Shown: positions 1 through 7,507, counted from the first letter of the stretch. The stretch: DNA of 9,702 bases from Nanobdellota archaeon (GCA_018894775.1 JAHIPG010000172.1:1-9702); one strand, 5' to 3'. Notes: generated by a model from the sequence alone, not told the origin. Numbers and translations are program-made.

Positions 1-136
1 AGTTTATTGCGAAATCCCATTCTAGGTTTGACAACCTTATTGTGATAATTCCGCCTGACAGTCCTGAATATATCTTCTGTAAGCCTTCTGTTCCTTCTGT
101 GTCAATTATAAGATCAATGTCATATTCTTCGCTCAT
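1..136 (-). CDS. Third gene of the GHKL operon, N-terminal 45 residues only
   Basis: This is the start of a gene that runs off the low-coordinate edge. The start codon at 136-134 overlaps the stop of the 1063-residue ATPase/transglutaminase gene in an ATGA arrangement. It is preceded by GGAG (147-144) with a 7-nt spacer, which fixes the start. The visible peptide begins MSEEYDIDLIIDTEGTEG and continues with a glycine turn and an ITIRLSNLEWDFAIN strand. It is acidic at the start, has no signal peptide and looks like a soluble cytoplasmic alpha/beta or beta-rich domain. I do not recognise the family from 45 residues. Its coupling to two GHKL ATPase genes makes it a likely component of the same system. 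Confidence 0.8.
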   Translation of the reverse strand, partial: MSEEYDIDLIIDTEGTEGLQKIYSGLSGGIITIRLSNLEWDFAIN

Positions 137-3100
137 TTTTCATCTCCTAGGATATACTTGTTGAGATAATTTTTCTTCATTTCATTCACTTCTGATATGT
201 TTTGTCCTTTTGCTAACGCAACCCCAAATGATATATTATCCAGAATTTTTTCGTCCATGTAATAACTTTTAGGATCTTTTTCCATTAATTTATTCTCTAA
301 ATTTATGTATACTTTTGATGAAAAGAATCCGTTATGGAATGATAATACTTTTTCTTTGTCTTTGAATTTGTATTCTGCATTCACTTTTACATCCCCTATC
401 TTGTTGGCTTTGCCTATCTTATATGCTATATCCTGTAATGTCTTGATATGTTCATCATATTTTTTTAGGTCTTCTTGGCTATTCACTTCTTTTGTTGTCT
501 CGTTTCCGAAACTAATTCCTTTAATCACTTCTGGGCTGATTACATGGTCATCATCCTTTTTAACTTTGAATTTTATTTTTCTTTTCCAGTTTGAGCTTGC
601 CATATCAACAATTGTGTTATAGAAAGGGTAATCTAACACGTAGTATGAATCTTCTTTGTCTGAATTGTTCGCTAGATCTTCCAAGCTTCCTTCTGTAACC
701 TCTTTATCATATGATAGCATACCTCTTTTCATGAAGTCTATTCCTTCGTTTATTGTTATCTTGGTTTCATCAGTATTTCCTGTGTCTTTGAACCATGTAT
801 CAACTAGCGGAATGCTTCTTAGGTCATCTTTCCTTCTTCTTATCAACCAGTGTGCTCCAAATCCTAGGAATAATCCTCCAAGTATGTAAGTTAGATTATC
901 ATAAGCAAAATCTGCTCCTTGGCCTATATAGTATCCTACTTTCATCATTGCTTTTGAGATTATATTCTGTCCAGGAAGATCTCTGATATCATATCTAGAA
1001 TAATCATTTACAATTTTAATCTCTCCATCATCCATTACTGGATCTCTGTCTGGAAGCAGGCTTCCTAACCATCCTAAGAAGTGTGTGAACCAGTTTGGTC
1101 CTCTTGGTTCTTTGATCATTTCAGGGTTCATCTTGGGTGGTGTCGCATCCAGTTCTATCCATCCTTGCCCTTTTATGTATGCTTCAGCAACTCCGTGTCC
1201 TGAGTCAACTGTTACAAATCCAGGCTTTCCTTGTAATCCTAGTGCTAATCTTGTAGGTATTTTATATCTGTCTCTTATTATTGTTGCAAGGATACCATTT
1301 GCTACATCACAGTCTACCTGTTTTGTTTTTAGAGGATTTATTACAACGTTATCCATATCTAGGCATCTTATGTGGTTTACTGTTGATGTGTTATAAGTAA
1401 GATAATTTTCAACTATGCTGGATAATAGCCATAGTTTTTCATATTCTGTTAGTTCTTCTTCAGATACTAATTTATCTAATCTGTCTATCTTTTCTTCAAG
1501 GTCTGCTGGTAGGTCGAGCTTGAATGGTACTTGTGTGAATTTTGCTATTGTTTCAGGATCGTCATTTTCAAACTGGTCTACCAGTACTTTTGCTGGTCTT
1601 GATATGTACCATACAGGGTATGCTCCTTCTGGTTTTTCATATGATACAATCATTTCTGCATCGTATGGAAGATTTTCTGACATAGGATTATATATTGAAA
1701 TATTACTTCCTAATCGATTTATCACATGTCCTATTGGTAGGGGCAGCACTGTTTCTTTTTTGTATGCATCCAGGTTTAGTTTTACTGCTATCTCTTCCTT
1801 CCAGCTTGCCATCTTCTCCTCTTTTGATTCATTTAATATCAAGTCTAGATCGTTATCATTTACATTGGTCCAGCTTCCATCTTTTAGGATATGGTTATAT
1901 GAGTTTAGTTTGAAGAATATTCCTGGCGGAACCCCATTACTTTTATCCACGTATTGGTATTGTATGAATGGGTTCTTGAATAGCTTATTAAAATGTCTGC
2001 TTCCACCCATTACATCTCTTATGAATTCCATGATGTCAGCAACAGGTCTGTGTACTGCTGGCAGCCACCTGTTTGCCGAGAAGTAATGGTTGCTCTTCAA
2101 CATATAATGCACCTCATTAAATAATGGCTTTGCTCCATTTTCTACTCCTATGAATAATGTTACTCCTACCAGGAATGCTATCAGGCTTTTCTTGGCTAAC
2201 TTGTAACTTCCTGATGCAAAATCAGTTAATTTTCCACTTCTATTGGCAAACTTGTCCATGAATTTGAATTCGTAAGCTCCTATACGATAGATGTTATTGG
2301 ATAGATAGTTGAAGAATTTCTTGTAGAATTTCAGATTCTTATTCTCTAATGTATCCTGTGCTGGTTTGGGTATCTCATTTCTTGACCTTGCAAGTAAGAA
2401 TCCTGTCGGCAGTTCTACAGTTCTTTTAGTATTCTCTAAATCTGATGGCTTCTCGAATATTGTCATCACTGATTGTTTTAGTTCTATTCCTTCTACATCG
2501 TCGGAGCATGCTTGTAATCTGTCAGTAAGCTCGAAATCTGTTCCGGTTATCTTTCTTTCCTCTTCAATCCGTAGTTTTCCGATATCTCTGGTCTCATCTT
2601 TCTGATTTATCTTTACTCCATTAAAACGAAAATCAAATTGTGAACCGATTTTTCCTGCGAATTCTTTCAATGCGAGCATAGGATTCTCTTTGATAAGGAT
2701 ATCATCCAGTGTTATCTTTGTCCCTTCATGTATGTCTGATTTATTCCCTAGTTTTATTGTGTACTCGCTGTTTCCTTTGTTTATAGCCTCGGTTTTCATT
2801 CCAAATGATTCAACTGTTAGTTTGTTAGCGTAATAGATGCTTGGTTTTGCTCCTCTTCCGTGTCCACCTACATGGTATTTGTTATCTTGTTTTGATGTGT
2901 CCCCAACAGCAAAGAATTTGTAGAGGGCATCGTATAGTATCATTCCTGTAGCATAATCCTGTATCTCTATATCATATCTGTTATCACCTTTTTCTTTTGC
3001 TGTGATATCTACCTTTAGAGGGTATTGTACTTTTTCTCCTCTTTTGGTCAGGAAGTTTTCAAAGTCGAAGTAAGCATCAATTGTGTTCTGTACTGCTACC

Positions 3101-3324
3101 TCTCTCAGTAGTTCTTTTGCTGATGGTAGCTGGTTTTCGATGGCGTGTTTTATTTTTCTTTTTGCAATGGTTGGATCCATGTCTTTTGTTTTTCCTAGTA
3201 TTCTTTCCAGTTCTTCAAAGTCCAGTTCTTTTTTGCTTAGCTGTTCTCCAAATTCTTTTGATAGTTTGCTGTCTGATTGGATTAGTTCTAAGATGTGATA
3301 TTTGAATTCTAGTGTTCTATCCAT
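133..3324 (-). CDS. Transmembrane GHKL ATPase / transglutaminase-like fusion protein
   Basis: A 1063-residue protein with several domains. Residues 1-65 are helical and charged. Residues about 68-260 form a GHKL (Hsp90/MORC-like) ATPase domain: N-box REVAVQNTIDA (N80, D83), G1 box DYATGM (D123, G127, M128), glycine loop GGHGRGAK (153-160) and a GT strand (201-202). A transmembrane helix follows at about 380-396, after KLAKK. Residues about 400-808 contain a transglutaminase-like core at about 630-730: C672 in VDCDVANG, H710 in GHGVAEAYI and D726 in GWIELDATP, matching the family's Cys-His-Asp triad. A second helix at about 811-828 ends in RRRK, then comes a 230-residue hydrophilic tail. By the positive-inside rule the ATPase and tail are cytoplasmic and the transglutaminase-like domain is outside. 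In such folds the triad may serve as protease, amidase or crosslinking enzyme; which one is unknown. The start overlaps the upstream GHKL gene by 8 bp. The N-box glutamate is one position out of register, so hydrolysis may be weak. Confidence 0.85.
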   Translation of the reverse strand: MDRTLEFKYHILELIQSDSKLSKEFGEQLSKKELDFEELERILGKTKDMDPTIAKRKIKHAIENQLPSAKELLREVAVQNTIDAYFDFENFLTKRGEKVQYPLKVDITAKEKGDNRYDIEIQDYATGMILYDALYKFFAVGDTSKQDNKYHVGGHGRGAKPSIYYANKLTVESFGMKTEAINKGNSEYTIKLGNKSDIHEGTKITLDDILIKENPMLALKEFAGKIGSQFDFRFNGVKINQKDETRDIGKLRIEEERKITGTDFELTDRLQACSDDVEGIELKQSVMTIFEKPSDLENTKRTVELPTGFLLARSRNEIPKPAQDTLENKNLKFYKKFFNYLSNNIYRIGAYEFKFMDKFANRSGKLTDFASGSYKLAKKSLIAFLVGVTLFIGVENGAKPLFNEVHYMLKSNHYFSANRWLPAVHRPVADIMEFIRDVMGGSRHFNKLFKNPFIQYQYVDKSNGVPPGIFFKLNSYNHILKDGSWTNVNDNDLDLILNESKEEKMASWKEEIAVKLNLDAYKKETVLPLPIGHVINRLGSNISIYNPMSENLPYDAEMIVSYEKPEGAYPVWYISRPAKVLVDQFENDDPETIAKFTQVPFKLDLPADLEEKIDRLDKLVSEEELTEYEKLWLLSSIVENYLTYNTSTVNHIRCLDMDNVVINPLKTKQVDCDVANGILATIIRDRYKIPTRLALGLQGKPGFVTVDSGHGVAEAYIKGQGWIELDATPPKMNPEMIKEPRGPNWFTHFLGWLGSLLPDRDPVMDDGEIKIVNDYSRYDIRDLPGQNIISKAMMKVGYYIGQGADFAYDNLTYILGGLFLGFGAHWLIRRRKDDLRSIPLVDTWFKDTGNTDETKITINEGIDFMKRGMLSYDKEVTEGSLEDLANNSDKEDSYYVLDYPFYNTIVDMASSNWKRKIKFKVKKDDDHVISPEVIKGISFGNETTKEVNSQEDLKKYDEHIKTLQDIAYKIGKANKIGDVKVNAEYKFKDKEKVLSFHNGFFSSKVYINLENKLMEKDPKSYYMDEKILDNISFGVALAKGQNISEVNEMKKNYLNKYILGDEK
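141..147 (-). promoter_or_regulatory. Ribosome-binding site for the third operon gene
   Basis: On the minus strand GGAGATG lies just upstream of the ATG at 136. It overlaps the last codons of the upstream gene. The ATG at 143 within this motif opens a frame that stops after a few codons, so the start at 136 is preferred. Confidence 0.6.
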
Positions 3325-5449
3325 TTGCTGCCACCTTTAGCATCTGGCTTATGTAAAAATCTTTTTTGCTTTTATCTTCTAGTGAAAAAGCTTTGTGGTC
3401 TGTATTGATTAGTAGGCAATTATTTTTTCTGCTGTAGAAGAAGGGTTCTTCAAAGCATGCATCATTTACGTATATTGGTGTTATTTTTCTTGTTTTCTTG
3501 TGGAATTTTCCTTCTTTGTAGTCTAATCCTGTTTCGTGCATTACCATCGATTTTTTTATGTCAAATAATGTTTTATCTGTATCTTGCGTTTTAGTTGTTT
3601 CTGCATATTCTTCCAGAGTTATCATATAGTCTATCTCGCTGTTTCTTCCTTTTATGAAAATATCATGATTTACTAGTCTATTCAGTGTTTCTGCATCTCC
3701 GTCAGTTATTTTCACCATTTTGCTATCTTTTGTAAGGTCTTTATCTGTAAATATGAGTTTGTAGAAGTCTATCATTTCATCTTTGGTTGCGAATTGTTCG
3801 AATTGTTGGAATGGGTTCTGGTTTAGATTATTGGAGACAAACCATTCTAATGATTTTTGTCCTGTTTTTAGTCTTGGTAGTATTGTTTTCCTGAACACAT
3901 TTGCCATGTATTCTCTTAGTTCTTCTGTGTAGACAAAGTCGTTTCTTCCTTCTATAGGTTGAAACTGTAGTGGTATTTCCATCACTAGTTCAAATGGTGT
4001 TTTCATGTGGTTAATATCAACTTCTCCTGACAGGAATGTTATTTCTCCTTTTTTTTCTGGGTTGAAATATATTCTATTCGGTTCTCCTTTGTAATCTATT
4101 GTTTGTACATTTTCTTTTCTTAGCAGGCTGTCTTTGTTGACTTTTGATTTTTCTAGCAGTATGTCCATCTTTTTTGGGTCAAAGTGTTTAAGTTTTTTCT
4201 TTATGAGTTGTTTTTTGTTTGCTATGCCTTCTTTGGTCAGGTTTGGCATTAGCATGCTGATTTTTAATCCAGGTGTTTTTTTATCTGATAATGTGAATCC
4301 GATGTGTAGTTCATCGTTGAACATGAAATATCTGTTCATCATGGCATCCTCTCCTTCAGGATTTGATTCTACGAATATTTCTCCCTTGTTTTCCATTACT
4401 TCTACCAGTTTTGCTTTTGACCCTGCTCCGAATCTTCCTATATTTAGTTTTCCTTTTTTGATTGATATGTAAGGGAAAGGATATGCTTCAAAGAAGTGTG
4501 CTCTGTCCATAGCCTGTCCATCATCTTCCATCACTAATCCGTTCTTGAAGAATATGTATTTGATGTATTTTGCGCTTGCATCTTTGCTGTTGGATGCTTC
4601 CTCAATGCAGTATATGTCTTTGTCCGGGAATTGGTATTTTATCAGATCGGTTAGGTCTTTTCCCATATGTTCTGTTACGCTTTTTATTTTTGGGATTATT
4701 ATTGAGCCTTCTGTTGCTAATTTATTTCCTAGGCTGAGGATGTAGTTTTCTTCTTTTGATCCTAGTTCAGAATGGAATGCTAATTTTTTTATCTCTTCTT
4801 TGTCCATCCTTGTTCTTATTTCTGTTATGTAATTATCTGCCTGTTTTCTTAGTTCTTGTTTCAGTTCTCCTAGTTTTTTATCATCATCTTTAATTATCTC
4901 TTCTATGCTTTCTATCTTTGAGTTGATTGTTTTTTTTATTTTGTCTCCGATTAGGAACCAGTTTCCGTAGAATAATGATTCTGATTCTTTTGGTATTGGT
5001 AAGTTCTCTGCTGCCTGTATCATTTTTTCTGTGTATTCGTTTTTTTCTCTTGTGAGTATGAAGTGTAGTGATTTGTTAATTAGTGATTTTGCTGTGTCTT
5101 TTTCTAAGCCTCTGTATTCTTTTCTTAGTTCGTTAAATTTTTCGTTGAATTCTGGTATGATTTTCTCCTTGACATCTTTTAATGTTAGCTCATCAAGGTT
5201 GTTTATTGCGAGTATTTCTGGAAGTTCATCGATTGTGAGCATTGTTTCTAGGTATTGTCTTTCTTCTTCATTAAATTGTAAATCTTTCATAGGGTTATCT
5301 AATTCTATCAGGTCATATATAGAATCCATAAGTTCTCTGTGCAGCTGTCCTTGTAATTTTAGCCCTAAAAGTGAAGAAAGTGGTAATGATACTTCTAGCT
5401 TATTTCCAATAATATTATTTCTGTCTAGTTTTTCGCCCAAAAATGCCAT
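3317..5449 (-). CDS. Soluble GHKL (Hsp90/MORC-like) ATPase, first gene of the operon
   Basis: A 710-residue protein with no membrane segment or signal peptide, so cytoplasmic. Residues 1-250 are mostly helical and highly charged, with a probable coiled coil at about 165-225; I recognise no domain there. Residues about 255-405 form a GHKL nucleotide-binding domain. The N-box is EEASNSKDA, with E283 as general base, N287 for Mg2+, then D290 and A291. The G1 box is EDDGQAM (D309, G311, M314), the glycine lid is IGRFGAGSKA (337-346), and a late strand PGLKISMLMP follows. A transducer-like alpha/beta region follows at about 450-550. The C-terminus (about 605-710) ends in a Cys-containing strand FYSRKNNCLLINTDHKAF. 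The set of motifs is more Hsp90/MutL/MORC-like than histidine-kinase-like, since no phospho-acceptor domain is visible. Its gene has its own promoter and GGGGAG site and overlaps the next gene by 8 bp, implying comparable expression and possibly a complex. Confidence 0.85.
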   Translation of the reverse strand: MAFLGEKLDRNNIIGNKLEVSLPLSSLLGLKLQGQLHRELMDSIYDLIELDNPMKDLQFNEEERQYLETMLTIDELPEILAINNLDELTLKDVKEKIIPEFNEKFNELRKEYRGLEKDTAKSLINKSLHFILTREKNEYTEKMIQAAENLPIPKESESLFYGNWFLIGDKIKKTINSKIESIEEIIKDDDKKLGELKQELRKQADNYITEIRTRMDKEEIKKLAFHSELGSKEENYILSLGNKLATEGSIIIPKIKSVTEHMGKDLTDLIKYQFPDKDIYCIEEASNSKDASAKYIKYIFFKNGLVMEDDGQAMDRAHFFEAYPFPYISIKKGKLNIGRFGAGSKAKLVEVMENKGEIFVESNPEGEDAMMNRYFMFNDELHIGFTLSDKKTPGLKISMLMPNLTKEGIANKKQLIKKKLKHFDPKKMDILLEKSKVNKDSLLRKENVQTIDYKGEPNRIYFNPEKKGEITFLSGEVDINHMKTPFELVMEIPLQFQPIEGRNDFVYTEELREYMANVFRKTILPRLKTGQKSLEWFVSNNLNQNPFQQFEQFATKDEMIDFYKLIFTDKDLTKDSKMVKITDGDAETLNRLVNHDIFIKGRNSEIDYMITLEEYAETTKTQDTDKTLFDIKKSMVMHETGLDYKEGKFHKKTRKITPIYVNDACFEEPFFYSRKNNCLLINTDHKAFSLEDKSKKDFYISQMLKVAANG
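3331..3336 (-). promoter_or_regulatory. Ribosome-binding site for the ATPase/transglutaminase gene
   Basis: The minus strand reads AAAGGTGGCAGCAAATG. AGGTGG sits 6 nt before the ATG at 3324, inside the last codons of the upstream ATPase gene. It supports this start and translational coupling between the two genes. Confidence 0.6.
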
Positions 5450-5454
5450 CTTAA

Positions 5455-5460
5455 CTCCCC
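5455..5460 (-). promoter_or_regulatory. Ribosome-binding site for the soluble GHKL ATPase
   Basis: The minus strand reads GGGGAGTTAAGATG. GGGGAG lies 5 nt before the ATG at 5449 and supports this start. Confidence 0.55.
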
Positions 5461-5489
5461 TAAAGATGGAAGAAGGGCTGTTGGCGTGC

Positions 5490-5504
5490 TATTTAAACCT
5501 TTCT
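5490..5504 (-). promoter_or_regulatory. Archaeal BRE/TATA promoter of the GHKL operon
   Basis: On the minus strand AGAAAGG (BRE-like, 5504-5498) is followed directly by TTTAAATA (TATA box, 5497-5490). The usual TATA-to-start distance of about 25 nt puts transcription start near 5467, giving a leader of about 18 nt that contains the GGGGAG site. It lies about 40 bp after the stop of the membrane winged-helix gene, so the GHKL operon can be transcribed independently, with read-through also possible. Confidence 0.65.
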
Positions 5505-5535
5505 GTTAGTTACCACCTTATAGTGTTGATAAAAA

Positions 5536-6210
5536 TTATTTATTAAGAATTATAACATTACTTCTTCCCTTTCTTATTTTCTTTATCTTCCCCTTATGTT
5601 CTAATTCTGTTATTATCAGACTTATCTTTGCCTCTGACATTGGGAAGTTTTTTCTTATCTCTTTTTGTGTTGTCCTTCCGCCTTGTTTTTTGATAAATTC
5701 TAAATATTTTTTTGTTTCATCTTCATTTATGTCTTCTATCCCTACTTTTATCTTTAATTTTCTTGACCTGTGTAAGAAATAAAATAATACTGCTACAATC
5801 ATTACGACTGCTGTGATTCCTGCTATTATTGGATTATAACCTTCCTTTTCCTCTTCAAAGTATTCATCTTCAAGGTTTATGCCTATATCTTCTAACAGTT
5901 CATCTTCTTCCTCAAAGCTTGGGAATAAGAATAAATCAAGTACATATTCTCCATCTTGTGTTATTGTTACCTTCTCTTCTGCTATCTGTCCGTTATATTT
6001 TGTTGTTATCGTGTATGATCCTTCTGGCAGATTAAAGCTGTACGTTCCATCTTTTGCAACATATCTTTGTTGAGGTGTTGAGTCAACTTCTACCACTGCA
6101 TTCTCCAGGACACTCAAGCTTTCATCATATATTGTTCCCTGTATTGTTGCTGCTAGACATGTGTTTATGAGAACCAGAAATATTAACGGGAATAATATCT
6201 TCTTCATCAT
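5536..6210 (-). CDS. Membrane-anchored winged-helix protein with extracellular carboxypeptidase-regulatory-like domain
   Basis: A 224-residue type I membrane protein. Residues 1-20 are a Sec signal peptide (MMKKILFPLIFLVLINTCLA) with an A-type cleavage site near A20/A21; C18 is not in a good lipobox. Residues 22-95 form a carboxypeptidase-regulatory-like beta-sandwich, shown by TIQGTIYDESLSVLENAVVE, the turn KDGTYSFNLPEGSYTIT, and closing strands. An acidic linker (about 98-123, mostly Glu/Asp) leads to a transmembrane helix at about 127-146, then HRSRKLK at the cytoplasmic face. Residues about 160-222 are a winged helix-turn-helix: helix KKYLEFIKKQGG, recognition helix around MSEAKISLIITELEHKG and a basic wing KIRKGRSNVIIL. 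This matches archaeal predicted membrane-associated transcriptional regulators of the COG2512 kind. It probably senses an extracytoplasmic cue and binds DNA from the membrane. Lying just upstream of the GHKL operon, it is a candidate regulator of it, but this is inference. Confidence 0.85.
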   Translation of the reverse strand: MMKKILFPLIFLVLINTCLAATIQGTIYDESLSVLENAVVEVDSTPQQRYVAKDGTYSFNLPEGSYTITTKYNGQIAEEKVTITQDGEYVLDLFLFPSFEEEDELLEDIGINLEDEYFEEEKEGYNPIIAGITAVVMIVAVLFYFLHRSRKLKIKVGIEDINEDETKKYLEFIKKQGGRTTQKEIRKNFPMSEAKISLIITELEHKGKIKKIRKGRSNVIILNK

Positions 6211-6231
6211 ATTTATCTTGAAACATTCTAT

Positions 6232-6247
6232 TATAAAAAGGTTTTCA
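6232..6247 (-). promoter_or_regulatory. BRE/TATA promoter of the membrane winged-helix gene, probably leaderless
   Basis: On the minus strand TGAAAACC (6247-6240) precedes TTTTTATA (6239-6232). The TATA centre is about 26 nt from the ATG at 6210, so transcription should start at or within a base or two of the start codon. No Shine-Dalgarno sequence is present between them, which agrees with a leaderless mRNA. Confidence 0.6.
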
Positions 6248-6292
6248 GTTACTTAAAAACCAGCTTAGTTTTTTCCCTTGGGTTAAGAATTT

Positions 6293-6313
6293 CTAAAATA
6301 AGAAAAAGAGAAA
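6293..6313 (-). terminator. T-rich terminator after the aminotransferase gene
   Basis: Directly after the TGA at 6314 the minus strand runs TTTCTCTTTTTCTTATTTTAG, a U-rich tract of the kind that ends archaeal transcripts without a hairpin. It separates the metabolic operon from the promoter of the membrane winged-helix gene. Confidence 0.5.
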
Positions 6314-7507
6314 TCAGCTCTCTAGAGCTTTTTTCATTCGTTTCAGGCCTTCTTTTATGTTATCCTCACTTGTTGCATAGCTTAGCCTGATGTATTCTTC
6401 ATCTTCACCTTCGTTTTTACTTCCAAAACAGGTTCTTGCTAATACTGCTACGCCTGCTTCGTATAGAAGATGGTTCTGTAATTCTTTTGAATCTTTGAAT
6501 CCTTTATTCTTGCATGCTTCTGTAACATTTGGAAATACGTAGAACGCTCCCTCTGGATTTACGCATTTTACTCCTTTTATGTCGTTCAGTAATTTAACTA
6601 TGAGGTCTCTTCTTGTCTTGAACTTTTCTACCATCTTTTCTGTATCATCTTGAGGTCCTTCGTACGCTTCTTTTCCTGCCATCTGTGTAAAGCTTGCGGT
6701 GCAACTGTTAGAGTTTGTCATTAGCTGTGATAATTTTATTGCTAGTTCTTTGTTCATTGCTCCATAGCCTAAACGCCAACCAGTCATGGCATATGTTTTT
6801 GAGTGTCCTTCGATCAGTATTGTTCTTTCTTTCATCCCTGGAAACTGTGTTATGCTTTCGAATTCCTCTCCATACAATATTCTTGAGTATACTTCATCTG
6901 ACATTACCCAGAGGTCATGTTTTACAGCTAGCTCTGCAACCTTTTGCAGGTCTTCCTTGCTTACAACACCGCCACATGGATTATGTGGACTGTTGAGTAT
7001 TATCATCTTTGTCTTGTCTGTGATTAATTTTTCTAGTTCATCGACGTCGAATACGAATCCTTTTTCTTCTAGTAGCTTTGATGGTACTGGTTTTGCTCCG
7101 ACAAAGTTTATCATTGATTCGTAAATTGGGAATCCTGGATTTGGGTATATTACCTCATCTCCTTTGTTAACAACCGCTAATATTCCGAAGAAGATTATTG
7201 GTTTTGCTCCTGGTGTTACGACTATTTCATCAGCATCATACTCAACATTCTTTCTTGTCTTGTTCAAATACTCTGAGCATGTTTTTCTGAAATCAGGCAT
7301 TCCTGCTGATGGTCCATAATGTGTGAATCCTTCATCTAGTGCTTTTTTTGCTGCATCGATTATGTTTTGTGGTGTGTCAAAGTCTGGCTCTCCGATGCAG
7401 AATGATACAACATTTTTCCCTTCTGCTTCCAGTTTTTTTACTTTTGCTAGTACTTCAAATGCTGTTTCTGTTCCTAGTTTTGACATTCGTTCTGCGTAAT
7501 CTTTCAT
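6314..7507 (-). CDS. Class I/II PLP-dependent aminotransferase (aspartate aminotransferase-like)
   Basis: A 397-residue, full-length fold-type I aminotransferase of the AspC-like (I-gamma) group. The visible signatures are: the substrate-loop start VSFCIGEPDFDTP (34-46), Y64/G65 in FTHYGPSAGMP, the PLP-anchoring N176 in NSPHNPCGG, D204 and Y207 in SDEVYSRI (D204 pairs with the pyridine nitrogen), the Schiff-base lysine K237 in GHSKTYAMTGWRLGYG, the phosphate-binding R245, and R374 in EYIRLSYAT, which binds the substrate carboxylate. It transfers an amino group between an amino acid and a 2-oxo acid; aspartate, alanine or aromatic substrates cannot be told apart by sequence alone. It is the second gene of a two-gene operon with a GyaR-like reductase (ATGA overlap, strong AAGGAGG site). 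The pair could interconvert glyoxylate or hydroxypyruvate with glycine or serine; that substrate assignment is inferred from the partner. No key residue is missing. Confidence 0.93.
   Translation of the reverse strand: MKDYAERMSKLGTETAFEVLAKVKKLEAEGKNVVSFCIGEPDFDTPQNIIDAAKKALDEGFTHYGPSAGMPDFRKTCSEYLNKTRKNVEYDADEIVVTPGAKPIIFFGILAVVNKGDEVIYPNPGFPIYESMINFVGAKPVPSKLLEEKGFVFDVDELEKLITDKTKMIILNSPHNPCGGVVSKEDLQKVAELAVKHDLWVMSDEVYSRILYGEEFESITQFPGMKERTILIEGHSKTYAMTGWRLGYGAMNKELAIKLSQLMTNSNSCTASFTQMAGKEAYEGPQDDTEKMVEKFKTRRDLIVKLLNDIKGVKCVNPEGAFYVFPNVTEACKNKGFKDSKELQNHLLYEAGVAVLARTCFGSKNEGEDEEYIRLSYATSEDNIKEGLKRMKKALES

Noticed and set aside
1415..2086. A 223-codon open frame on the plus strand inside the ATPase/transglutaminase gene
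   Set aside because: Its product is rich in Ser, Leu and Phe with no domain, as expected from the antisense of a Lys/Glu-rich gene, and the minus-strand gene has clear catalytic motifs.
3527..3545. His-Glu in VMHETGLDY of the soluble ATPase as a metallopeptidase site
   Set aside because: There is no second histidine three residues later (no HExxH), so a zinc-peptidase call is not supported.
5031..5546. A 171-codon plus-strand open frame spanning the start and promoter of the soluble ATPase gene
   Set aside because: Low-complexity Ser/Leu/Ile composition, no plausible promoter or ribosome-binding site, and it runs antisense to a well-supported gene.
6148..6210. Possible lipoprotein signal in the membrane winged-helix protein (Cys18 near the signal end)
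   Set aside because: The residues before Cys18 (Ile-Asn-Thr) do not fit a lipobox, and a normal cleavage site follows two residues later. The protein also has its own membrane helix.
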